Below, piece by piece: positions 55,738-63,416 of a stretch of DNA of 64,000 nt. Positions within the stretch are counted from its first letter, which is position 1. Each line of letters starts with the position of its first letter. The DNA lies in assembly GCA_017547585.1 (NCBI GenBank), contig JAFYPH010000051.1, positions 1 to 64,000 of the forward strand, read 5' to 3'. The stretch is from Bacteroidaceae bacterium. GTDB lineage: Bacteria > Bacteroidota > Bacteroidia > Bacteroidales > Bacteroidaceae. The notes beneath the pieces are model-generated. The model searched no databases, was not told the DNA's origin, and was given only the letters and a program-made list of their open reading frames with translations. The position numbers were made by a program, and so were the translations under genes.

Positions 55738-57165
55738 CTATTTCGAGGGAATAACATATTTTCTATTCTGCATCTTGTGCGTCACCACCACTTTAACGCC
55801 AAACTTCTCGGCAATGTGCTGCGCAGTGTGCTCGGCGCTGTACACCGAGCGGTGCTGCCCGCCCGTACAACCGAAACATATCTGTATGTGTTTGAATCCA
55901 CGCTGCTTGTAGTTGTCCACCATCATGTCCACGATAGAATAGACATTCTCTAGGAAGGCACCAATCTCGCTCTGCTCTTCGAGGAAACGAATCACAGGCT
56001 CGTCGTATCCACATAGCTTCTTGTAAGGCTCGTAGCGGCCGGGATTGTGAATAGCGCGGCAGTCGAACACAAAGCCGCCACCATTGCCCGAATAGTCGTC
56101 GGGGATTCCGCGTTTATAGGAAAAGCTCATCACGTCCACCGTAAGCTCGCTATCATCCTGCTTCACGAAAAGAGGCATTGCAGCGGCAGCCGTGAGCAGC
56201 TCCATCAACTGCGGGAACTCCTCTTTAACCTCGGCCACAAGCGCCGTCAGCTGCTGCAACGCAGCGGGAATACTCTCGACAAACGCCTTTTTGCGTTCGA
56301 GCAGCCCGCGGAAGCCATAGGCCCCAAGATTCTGCAACAGACGGAAGATGCGGAAGTAGAGAAGATTGCGCATGAACGACTCTTTCTCCACCGTGCGGTA
56401 GCGTTTGAGCGACTCAATGTAAGCATCAATCATCCTATCCACAACCTCGGGCGTATATTTTGCACGCGCCTGCCCAACGAACGACGCAACGTCGTAGTAG
56501 ATGGGGCCGCGACGACCACCCTGAAAATCTATAAAATAGGGCTTTTCATCGTGCCACATTACGTTGCGCGACTGAAAATCGCGGAACATGAAAGTATTCT
56601 CATCATCCTGCAAGAGCAACGCCGCGAGACGCTCAAATTCATCCTCGAGCGGACGCTCGTTGAACTCGATGCCCACAGCCTTCAGGAAACAATATTTAAA
56701 GTAGTTCAAGTCCCAGAATATGGAACGTCTGTCGAATGCCGGCACAGGGTAACAGACAGAAAAATCGAAATCCTCGGCACCAAGATACTGAATATCGGGC
56801 AGCAGCGCCATCACTCGGCAAAGGTCGGCACACTGCTCGTTGTTGAAGCTGCCACACTCGCGCGCAGGCTTCAGACGCTCGTACAGGTTAGTATCGCCCA
56901 GGTCATTCTGAATATAGCAAAGCCCGTCGGGCGATATTGCCATCACCACAGGCACATCCACTCCCCTGACTGCAAGCTGCGCCGAGAGAGCGAAAAAAGC
57001 ACGATTCTCCTCGATGGAAGTACCCACCGTACCGATGAGCGAGACATCGCCCGCCTTCATGCGGTAGTAGCTTCTGTTGGAGCCGTCGCCCGTGAGTTTC
57101 ACCACCTCTTCGGCAGCGAGCGACGTAGCATCGTGGAATATTTTTTTGAGAGTATTTATCATCAT
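55738..57165 (-). CDS. AmgK-like sugar kinase fused to a RapZ C-terminal domain
   Basis: A 475-residue two-part protein. Residues 1-325 form an aminoglycoside-phosphotransferase-type kinase with TGDGSNRSYYR (ATP loop), catalytic Asp196 in RDFQSRNVMW and metal-binding Asp213 in FIDFQGG; AmgK of this fold phosphorylates MurNAc/GlcNAc at the anomeric position. Residues 335-475 are a RapZ C-terminal domain (SFSYKRGIP, DCRAIHNPG, GCTGGQHRSV) without the RapZ N-terminal P-loop. In E. coli this domain binds glucosamine-6-phosphate. I infer amino-sugar control of the kinase. Start: the ATG at 57165 follows AAAAGGAT; the ATG at 57183 lies almost on the transcription start. Confidence 0.85.
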   Translation of the reverse strand: MMINTLKKIFHDATSLAAEEVVKLTGDGSNRSYYRMKAGDVSLIGTVGTSIEENRAFFALSAQLAVRGVDVPVVMAISPDGLCYIQNDLGDTNLYERLKPARECGSFNNEQCADLCRVMALLPDIQYLGAEDFDFSVCYPVPAFDRRSIFWDLNYFKYCFLKAVGIEFNERPLEDEFERLAALLLQDDENTFMFRDFQSRNVMWHDEKPYFIDFQGGRRGPIYYDVASFVGQARAKYTPEVVDRMIDAYIESLKRYRTVEKESFMRNLLYFRIFRLLQNLGAYGFRGLLERKKAFVESIPAALQQLTALVAEVKEEFPQLMELLTAAAAMPLFVKQDDSELTVDVMSFSYKRGIPDDYSGNGGGFVFDCRAIHNPGRYEPYKKLCGYDEPVIRFLEEQSEIGAFLENVYSIVDMMVDNYKQRGFKHIQICFGCTGGQHRSVYSAEHTAQHIAEKFGVKVVVTHKMQNRKYVIPSK

Positions 57166-57191
57166 TATCCTTTTCCTAAACATTGAATATG

Positions 57192-57199
57192 CGAAGATA
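57192..57199 (-). promoter_or_regulatory. Possible -7 box for the kinase-MurU-M18 operon
   Basis: TATCTTCG on the minus strand has one mismatch to TAnnTTTG. It sits 27 nt before the chosen ATG; the -33 element is not clear. Confidence 0.4.
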
Positions 57200-57296
57200 A
57201 TGAAAACTCATGTAAAAAAACAGCATTTAAGAAAATAAAACATCAACAGCTATCAAGCGGAGAAATTATAGTAGTACCGCAAAGGGTTGTAGTATT

Positions 57297-57755
57297 TTAT
57301 TCTCGGAGAGAATCTTTAATGCTCTTCATATACTCCAATTTCTCTTCGAGCTCGCCACTTTTGTACCATTCATAATCCCTTTCCACATTCATCAGTTCAT
57401 CCACTATATACTCTTCAAGGTCGCAGTAATCGTCCCATTTGTTCAGCCTATGCAGATCAATCGAGAGCGACACCTCGCCATCATCTTCAAAAACCATATA
57501 GTTCGAAGTACACAGGCTGTATTCCCGATAGAAATATATCTGAACACTTTTGAATATTGTATTGGCAAAAACATCCTCGGGAAGATAAAAATCTATTCGC
57601 TCGCCCGAAGTATCGTTTTTTTCCAGCTCCTCTATCTTCGCAGCCGAATATTTTGCAATATCCACATACTCTTTGCAAACATCCTCGTCGAGGAGGTAAA
57701 TTTTGTCAAAATACTCATTATTGCTCTTAGGTAACAAATTTGAAAAACATCTCAT
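57297..57755 (-). CDS. Hypothetical protein
   Basis: A 152-residue acidic, soluble protein with no signal peptide and no motif I recognise. It is rich in Glu, Asp, Tyr and Lys (VDELMNVERDYEWYKSGELEE), with a predicted beta then alpha layout. The surrounding DNA is AT-rich compared with its neighbours. Small acidic proteins in such patches are sometimes immunity proteins, but no toxin is seen, so I assign nothing. The 227-nt gap upstream (57756-57982) is AT-rich and shows no gene. Confidence 0.6.
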   Translation of the reverse strand: MRCFSNLLPKSNNEYFDKIYLLDEDVCKEYVDIAKYSAAKIEELEKNDTSGERIDFYLPEDVFANTIFKSVQIYFYREYSLCTSNYMVFEDDGEVSLSIDLHRLNKWDDYCDLEEYIVDELMNVERDYEWYKSGELEEKLEYMKSIKDSLRE

Positions 57756-57982
57756 AATTCAGATTCTTATATAGTGAAAAACATTGCCCATCTTCACAAA
57801 TAGCGATTAAAAAATTACCATAAAAGTCTGATTTTTGTTTCTGTCTATAATGATTATATATAGACGCTAACTAAAAGGAATTCAAAAAACAGTGTTTCTT
57901 TTTAACAATTTTAACAACCATATTTTATGGCAAACAGCATCTGCCTCATATAAAATGGGGCAAGCAAATTAATCGGTCGACT

Positions 57983-58534
57983 TTAGAAATTGTAAAATTT
58001 AGGAGCCACCTCTTCTATACGGTCGTGCGCCCACGCGGGCAGCAGTTGCATGAAATATGCACTGCAGTTGTTGGGAACAAAAATCTTCAAATTAGTGTTT
58101 CCCGACTTTATTCCATCCTCCAGTTTCTCTAGAACCTTTTCATCGATAGAGAGCAGCGACGAGGGAAGGTGCAACACCGACAATTTGGTAACCTGCGTAG
58201 GAATCAACAAACTGAATATTTTTACACCCTCGGGAAGAACCATATGCCATCGTTTCCCATCATCAGGAATCGCATCAATAACATTATCCACGCGAACCGA
58301 GGCGAAACGATGCGGCACAGACTTCCTTTTTACAATTTCGGAATATTTTTGCGCTATATAAAAGTACCCGTCACTCTCCATTTCTTTCTTATATGCATCG
58401 GACAATTCCACACTATAATCAAGAGAGCGATTATCATTAACAACTACTCGCGGGTTAGAAAATGCATAAAAATCATCATCCGTTTCAAAATACAGAATTC
58501 TGGATACAGTTTGCTTGGTTATTATAAGTTTCAT
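57983..58534 (-). CDS. Hypothetical protein
   Basis: A 183-residue soluble protein I do not recognise. The C-terminal half (VLPEGVKIFSLLIPTQVTKL, then VLHLPSSLLSIDEKVLEKL) has short beta-strand/Leu patterns that weakly suggest leucine-rich-like repeats. No signal peptide is present. It lies 30 nt downstream of a Sel1-like gene and probably shares its transcript. Confidence 0.6.
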   Translation of the reverse strand: MKLIITKQTVSRILYFETDDDFYAFSNPRVVVNDNRSLDYSVELSDAYKKEMESDGYFYIAQKYSEIVKRKSVPHRFASVRVDNVIDAIPDDGKRWHMVLPEGVKIFSLLIPTQVTKLSVLHLPSSLLSIDEKVLEKLEDGIKSGNTNLKIFVPNNCSAYFMQLLPAWAHDRIEEVAPKFYNF

Positions 58535-58564
58535 ATTCTATATTTTTTTGATTATTATTTTCAT

Positions 58565-59278
58565 TCAGTCAGTAAAGTCACCATCGTCGTACGTCAGGCC
58601 AAATTCGGGCATTCCTGCCCTATTGTAAAAAACCTTGGCCTTTGTGTGGTCAATGGAAATTCCAAACTCTTCCCAGCCGCTACTGTAAATATAGCCCAGT
58701 TCCTCGCAAATATCCTCGTCGTAGGGAGTGCGGCAACCGCCACTCTCGATGCGTTTCTCCTCGGCTACCAATCTGCTGTACGCCAGCCGGGCCGTGTCGA
58801 GCGGCGTATAGGCAATCATGTACAAGATTCTTTTGTAGAGAATATAAGGCAGTTCCATATACACGTCGCAGAAGGTCTCATACACCCTCTGTTCGAATTT
58901 TGCGTCTCTTTTGAAGAGCGGAACATCCTCTATCGAAGTGCGCTCAATAGCAACCTGTTCGCCCGTATCCTCGGCGACAAAATGCTCAGTATAATGGCGG
59001 TAACTTTTATACATTGCAGCAAGAATTATACTGTCACACACAAGGCTGTCAGCATCTATGAGCCACAAGCGATCCTCGGGCTTCAACAGTGCCAGACACT
59101 TCTCGGCCCAATGCCCAAGCATCGCATCGGTACTCTCCAATATCATTTTCAAATATTGCATCGCCTCGCCGCTACCCTTACGCGCAGCCTCTATCAACAA
59201 CGAAAAATATTTATCTTTTTCGCTATAGTTTGCACGCAGCCACGATTCGTATATATCCTTTACAATATATTTCACCAT
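58565..59278 (-). CDS. Hypothetical protein with a Sel1-like C-terminal repeat
   Basis: A 237-residue helical, acidic protein. Around residues 195-228 the sequence CEELGYIYSSG...TKAKVFYNRAG matches the Sel1/TPR-like pattern, and an earlier stretch (LIEAARKGSGEAMQYLKM) has the same flavour. Sel1-like proteins are usually protein-protein adaptors. It starts an AT-rich group of three unrecognised genes and has a -7 box at 59331-59338. Possible immunity or adaptor function is speculation. Confidence 0.62.
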   Translation of the reverse strand: MVKYIVKDIYESWLRANYSEKDKYFSLLIEAARKGSGEAMQYLKMILESTDAMLGHWAEKCLALLKPEDRLWLIDADSLVCDSIILAAMYKSYRHYTEHFVAEDTGEQVAIERTSIEDVPLFKRDAKFEQRVYETFCDVYMELPYILYKRILYMIAYTPLDTARLAYSRLVAEEKRIESGGCRTPYDEDICEELGYIYSSGWEEFGISIDHTKAKVFYNRAGMPEFGLTYDDGDFTD

Positions 59279-59330
59279 ATGATTAATACTGCAAAATTAA
59301 TTATGCACCATCAGCAGGCTGTCACCATCG

Positions 59331-59338
59331 CAAAGATA
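59331..59338 (-). promoter_or_regulatory. -7 box for the Sel1-like gene
   Basis: TATCTTTG on the minus strand matches TAnnTTTG, about 53 nt before the ATG. It lies just downstream of the yigZ terminator, so the two transcripts are separate. Confidence 0.5.
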
Positions 59339-59343
59339 CAAAT

Positions 59344-59384
59344 AAAAAAGAGTGATTATAACTTTTCACTGTCGTTAATCACTC
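59344..59384 (-). terminator. Intrinsic terminator overlapping the yigZ stop codon
   Basis: A 9-bp stem (GAGTGATTA at 59376-59384 read on the minus strand, complement at 59350-59358) with a 17-nt loop is followed by a T tract on the minus strand. The yigZ TGA (59379-59381) lies inside the first arm, so the operon ends right at the coding end. Confidence 0.75.
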
Positions 59385-60002
59385 CTCGTCTACAATGCGC
59401 AGGTCGTTGCGGCTGTCAATAACCAGTTTTTCGTAGCGGTCGCGCAAACGGGGCATGCGCGAGAGGCGTATGGAGAGCCTCACTACACATTCGTTGTCGA
59501 ATATCTGCTCCACGATGCGGGGATTCTCCTCTTTTACGATGCGCAGCACGTCGTTGAGCAGAGGGTAAGAAAATTTCAGTAGAATTTCGCCGTTGATGGT
59601 CTTCTCGACATGCTCGGTGGCGTCGAGAGCCTCGGCTGCCGCTGCCTTGTAGGCAACGATAAGGCCGCTGGTGCCCAATTTTATGCCGCCAAAATAGCGG
59701 ACAACAATCACAAGCACATTTGTAAGCTCGCGGCTGTCTATCTGCCCAAGGATGGGCTTTCCGGCTGTGCCCGATGGCTCGCCGTTGTCGTTGGCGCGGA
59801 AAAGTTCGCGTCGCTCGCCCAGGCGATAGGCGTAGCATACGTGTCGCGCGTCGTAATATTTTTTCTGACAGGCCTCGACCTCGCGTTTAACGTCGTCGAG
59901 TGTCTGCACAGGAATGGCAAAAGCGAGGAATTTACTCCTTTTTTCGGAGTAAATTCCCTCGCCTGCCACGTCTATGGTTTTATATATATCCTCTTCCAAC
60001 AT
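59379..60002 (-). CDS. YigZ/IMPACT family protein
   Basis: A 207-residue protein of the UPF0029/IMPACT family. The core KKYYDARHVCYAYRLG, DNGEPSGTAGKPIL and VVRYFGGIKLGTSGL is clear, with a C-terminal DUF1949-type ferredoxin-like domain. Eukaryotic IMPACT regulates the Gcn2 kinase; the bacterial role is not established. It lies 17 nt after the DUF1015 gene and is last in the ser operon. Confidence 0.93.
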   Translation of the reverse strand: MLEEDIYKTIDVAGEGIYSEKRSKFLAFAIPVQTLDDVKREVEACQKKYYDARHVCYAYRLGERRELFRANDNGEPSGTAGKPILGQIDSRELTNVLVIVVRYFGGIKLGTSGLIVAYKAAAAEALDATEHVEKTINGEILLKFSYPLLNDVLRIVKEENPRIVEQIFDNECVVRLSIRLSRMPRLRDRYEKLVIDSRNDLRIVDEE

Positions 60003-60019
60003 TGGCGTCGGATGTTATT

Positions 60020-61267
60020 TTAAGAGAGTTCGTGAATAACGAGTCCCGAGCGCAGTTTAGGCTCGAACCATGTGGTCTTGGGGGGCATGATGTTGCCCGA
60101 GTCGGCAATGTCCATAAGCTGCTTCATTGACACAGGATAGAGGGCAAGTGCCATCTTCATTTCTCCACTGTCCACGCGACGCTTAAGCTCGCCGAGGCCG
60201 CGGATACCACCTACAAAGTCTACGCGTTTGTCCGAACGCAAGTCCTTGATTCCCAAAATCTCGTCGAGTATGAGATTAGACGAGATTGTAACGTCGAGAA
60301 CGCCTATGGGGTCGTTGTCGTCGTATGTACCCTCTTTGGCTGTCAGCGCGTACCACTGTCCGTCGAGGTACATTGAGAACTCGTGCAACTGCGCGGGCTT
60401 GTAGATGTCGGCACCCTTGAGAGTAACATCGAAATTCTTTGCCACTGCTGCGAGGAACTCCTCAACAGAAAGTCCGTTGAGATCTTTTACCACGCGGTTG
60501 TAGTCGATGATTGTAAGCTCGCTCTCGGGGAAGCACACTGCCATAAAGTAGTTGTACTCCTCGTCGCCGCGGTGGTTGGGGTTCTGCTCGGCCTTCTCTT
60601 TGCCCACGAGTGCTGCCGCCGCCGAACGGTGGTGACCGTCGGCAATGTAGAGAGCGGGCATCTTGGCAAATTCTGCTGTAACCACTGCAATATCCTCGTC
60701 GTTGTCGATTACCCAGAATTGGTGGCCGAAGCCGTCGAGCGCTGCCACGAACGAATATTCGGGCTCACCGGTTATATATTTAGCTATCAGCGCCTTGAGA
60801 GTATCATTATCTGGGTAGGCAAGGAACACAGGCTCTATGTTTGCGTTGTTCACGCGAACGTGCTTCATGCGATCCTCCTCTTTGTCGCGGCGAGTAAGCT
60901 CGTGCTTCTTGATGGTACCGTCCATGTAGTCGTTCACATATGTGCAGACAACAAGGCCATACTGTGTCTTTCCGTTCATTGTCTGAGCGTAGATGTAATA
61001 CTGCTCTTTGGCATCCTGAACGAGCCAGCCGTTGTTCTTGAACTTTGCAAAGTTCTCGGCAGCCTTGGCGTAAACCTCGGGCGCATGCTCGTCGGTGCCT
61101 ACGGGAAAGTCAATCTCGGGACGTATAATGTGGTACAATGACTTTTCATTGTCACCGGCCTCGGCACGTGCCTCGTCAGAGTTGAGCACGTCATAGGGAC
61201 GGCTCTGAATATCCTCGACAATGGCTTTGGGAGGTCTTATTCCTTTAAAAGGTTTTACGATTGCCAT
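60020..61267 (-). CDS. DUF1015 family protein, ser-operon associated
   Basis: A 415-residue cytoplasmic protein of the DUF1015 family. Conserved blocks are KPFKGIRPPK, SRPYDVL (22-28), KKHELTRRDKE (120-130), DGFGHQFWVI and ALYIADGHHRSAAAAL with Asp210-Gly-His-His-Arg214. The activity is unknown. The DGHHR motif resembles the DGxHR-type motif of ParB/Srx-fold serine kinases, and its place 12 nt after serA and next to serC makes a serine or phosphoserine role attractive; this is inference. Confidence 0.9.
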   Translation of the reverse strand: MAIVKPFKGIRPPKAIVEDIQSRPYDVLNSDEARAEAGDNEKSLYHIIRPEIDFPVGTDEHAPEVYAKAAENFAKFKNNGWLVQDAKEQYYIYAQTMNGKTQYGLVVCTYVNDYMDGTIKKHELTRRDKEEDRMKHVRVNNANIEPVFLAYPDNDTLKALIAKYITGEPEYSFVAALDGFGHQFWVIDNDEDIAVVTAEFAKMPALYIADGHHRSAAAALVGKEKAEQNPNHRGDEEYNYFMAVCFPESELTIIDYNRVVKDLNGLSVEEFLAAVAKNFDVTLKGADIYKPAQLHEFSMYLDGQWYALTAKEGTYDDNDPIGVLDVTISSNLILDEILGIKDLRSDKRVDFVGGIRGLGELKRRVDSGEMKMALALYPVSMKQLMDIADSGNIMPPKTTWFEPKLRSGLVIHELS

Positions 61268-61279
61268 AGTCCTGAGATT

Positions 61280-62200
61280 TTATTTGTTCAAACGGAATCT
61301 CTCGCAACCCTCCTCGAAGTAAGCTACAATCTGCTTGGCAGCGGCAATACCTGCGTTGATATTTGCCTCGGCTGTCTGCGCACCCATCTTCTTGGGTGTC
61401 GCAAAGTAACGGCCCTCGAATTTAGCGAACTCCTCGGCTGCAACGGGAGCAATGTCTGTTGCATATTTGAAGTCGGGACGCTCGGCCATAACCTCGAGAA
61501 GCTCGGGCTCGTTGATAACCTCTTTGCGGGCGGTATTCACGAGGAATGCGGGCTTGGGCATCTGCATGAGCAGCTCCTTGCCAATAGACTGCTTGGTCTC
61601 GGCTGTTGCGGGGAGGTGCAAAGAGACAACATCAGATGTTGCGTAGAGCTGCGCGGGTGTCTCGCACCAGATGCAGCCTGCCTCTTCTACAGACTCTTTT
61701 GTAACAAACGCGTCGTAAACGGCAACGTTCATTCCGAAGCCCTTGGCGATGCGTGCAACGTTGCGACCAACGTTACCGAATGCGTGGATACCGATGGTGC
61801 GGCCTTTGAGCTCGCAGCCGGCAGCGCCGCTGAACATTCCGCGAGCCATGAATACCAACATTCCGAATACAAGTTCGGCAACAGCATTGGCATTCTGTCC
61901 GGGGGTGTTCATCACGCAGATGTTGTTTGCTGTTGCTGCAGCGAGGTCTACATTGTCGTAGCCGGCACCTGCGCGAACAACAATTTTCAGATTCTTGGCA
62001 GCAGCCATAACCTCGGCGTCGACAATGTCGCTGCGGATGATGATTGCATCAACGTCGGCAACAGCCTCGAGCAACTGCTGTTTAGATGTATATTTCTCGA
62101 GCAGCACAAGTTCGTAACCTGCTGCGTCGGTAACTTCACGTATTCCTTTAATAGCAACGGGAGCAAAAGGCTTTTCCGTTGCAACCAATATCTTTTTCAT
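61280..62200 (-). CDS. serA: D-3-phosphoglycerate dehydrogenase, short type
   Basis: A 306-residue NAD-dependent dehydrogenase catalysing the first step of serine synthesis. Substrate/cofactor blocks are RAGAGYDNVDL, NTPGQNANAVAEL, the cofactor loop HAFGNVGRN and NTARKEVIN (Arg225). There is no ACT regulatory domain. The His of the usual TPHxGA motif is replaced by Lys in TPKKMGAQT (270-271), the arrangement of type III 'K' enzymes such as that of Entamoeba. It lies 18 nt after serC, so identity as SerA is well supported by context. Confidence 0.92.
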   Translation of the reverse strand: MKKILVATEKPFAPVAIKGIREVTDAAGYELVLLEKYTSKQQLLEAVADVDAIIIRSDIVDAEVMAAAKNLKIVVRAGAGYDNVDLAAATANNICVMNTPGQNANAVAELVFGMLVFMARGMFSGAAGCELKGRTIGIHAFGNVGRNVARIAKGFGMNVAVYDAFVTKESVEEAGCIWCETPAQLYATSDVVSLHLPATAETKQSIGKELLMQMPKPAFLVNTARKEVINEPELLEVMAERPDFKYATDIAPVAAEEFAKFEGRYFATPKKMGAQTAEANINAGIAAAKQIVAYFEEGCERFRLNK

Positions 62201-62218
62201 AAATTACTTTCCTTTTTA

Positions 62219-63286
62219 TTAATGATTTCTCTCGAACTCCTTCATGCAATCAACAAGCGCCTGCACTGCCTCCAGAGGAAGAGCATTGTAGCAAGATGCG
62301 CGGAAACCGCCAATTGAACGGTGACCTTTGATACCCACCATGCCTTTTGACGTTGCAAATGCCATAAACTCGGCCTCGAGCTCTTTGTACTCGTCGGCCA
62401 TCACAAAGTCGATGTTCATGTAAGAGCGGTCCTCAACGTCGGCTGTGCCCTTGAAGAACTTGTTGCGGTCGATCTCGCCATAGAGCAATTCGGCACGAGC
62501 CGCTGCGCGACGCTGCATTTCGGGTACACCACCCTGCTCCTTAATCCAGCGGAGTGTGCACATTGCCGAGTAGATGGGCAATACGGGAGGAGTGTTGAAC
62601 ATTGAGCCATTCTCAATGTGTACACGATAGTCGAGCATTGTGGGGATTGTACGTGACACCTTTCCGAGAGCGTCGTCCTTTACAATGACGAAAGAGACAC
62701 CCGAGGGAGCGAGGTTCTTCTGCGCACCACCATAGATACAAGCATATTTGCTTACGTCAACGGGACGAGAGAATATGTCCGAAGACATGTCCGCAATCAG
62801 AGGCACGGGAGAGTCAATGTCGCGACGAATCTCGGTACCATAGATTGTGTTGTTTGTGGTGATGTGGAAGTAGTCGGCATCGGTGGGAATCTCGTAGTTC
62901 TTGGGAACGTAGCAATAGTTTCTGTCCTTTGACGATGCAATCTCCACAGCCTCGCCGAAGAGCTTGGCCTCTTTCATAGCTTTGTTGGCCCATGTACCTG
63001 TGTTCAGGTAAACTGCCTTCTTCTCCATGAAGTTGAAGGGAATCATGCAGAACTCGAGGCTTGCGCCACCACCGAGGAAAATCACTGAGTAACCTTCGGG
63101 AATATCGAGCAACTCTTTGAAAAGAGCCTGAGCCTCGGGAATTACAGGCTGAAAATCTTTTGAACGATGGCTGATTTCCAATATAGAGAGTCCGATTCCG
63201 TTAAAATTCTGTACAGCTTGAGCAGTCTGCTCAATCACTTCGCGCGGCAAAATAGAGGGGCCGGCGTTAAAATTATACTTTTTCAT
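62219..63286 (-). CDS. serC: Phosphoserine aminotransferase
   Basis: A 355-residue PLP-dependent transaminase that makes phosphoserine from 3-phosphohydroxypyruvate. The start [40 protein letters not shown] and the PLP-lysine motif [12 protein letters not shown] are diagnostic. It is the first gene of serC-serA-DUF1015-yigZ and is preceded by a canonical promoter at 63350-63380 with a ~60-nt AT-rich leader. Confidence 0.97.
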   Translation of the reverse strand: MKKYNFNAGPSILPREVIEQTAQAVQNFNGIGLSILEISHRSKDFQPVIPEAQALFKELLDIPEGYSVIFLGGGASLEFCMIPFNFMEKKAVYLNTGTWANKAMKEAKLFGEAVEIASSKDRNYCYVPKNYEIPTDADYFHITTNNTIYGTEIRRDIDSPVPLIADMSSDIFSRPVDVSKYACIYGGAQKNLAPSGVSFVIVKDDALGKVSRTIPTMLDYRVHIENGSMFNTPPVLPIYSAMCTLRWIKEQGGVPEMQRRAAARAELLYGEIDRNKFFKGTADVEDRSYMNIDFVMADEYKELEAEFMAFATSKGMVGIKGHRSIGGFRASCYNALPLEAVQALVDCMKEFERNH

Positions 63287-63349
63287 ATTTTTATATATGT
63301 TAACAAATATGTTTAAACTTATTAATTAATTTTTCAAAACACAAGGGCG

Positions 63350-63380
63350 CAAAGGTATCTATTCTTTTTGAAAAAACAAA
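63350..63380 (-). promoter_or_regulatory. Bacteroidota promoter for the serC operon
   Basis: On the minus strand TTTG (63377-63380) lies 19 nt from TACCTTTG (63350-63357), an exact consensus match. No riboswitch-like structure is evident in the leader. Confidence 0.82.
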
Positions 63381-63416
63381 TTTTCGATACAAATTAATGA
63401 AATTATTTTAACCGCA

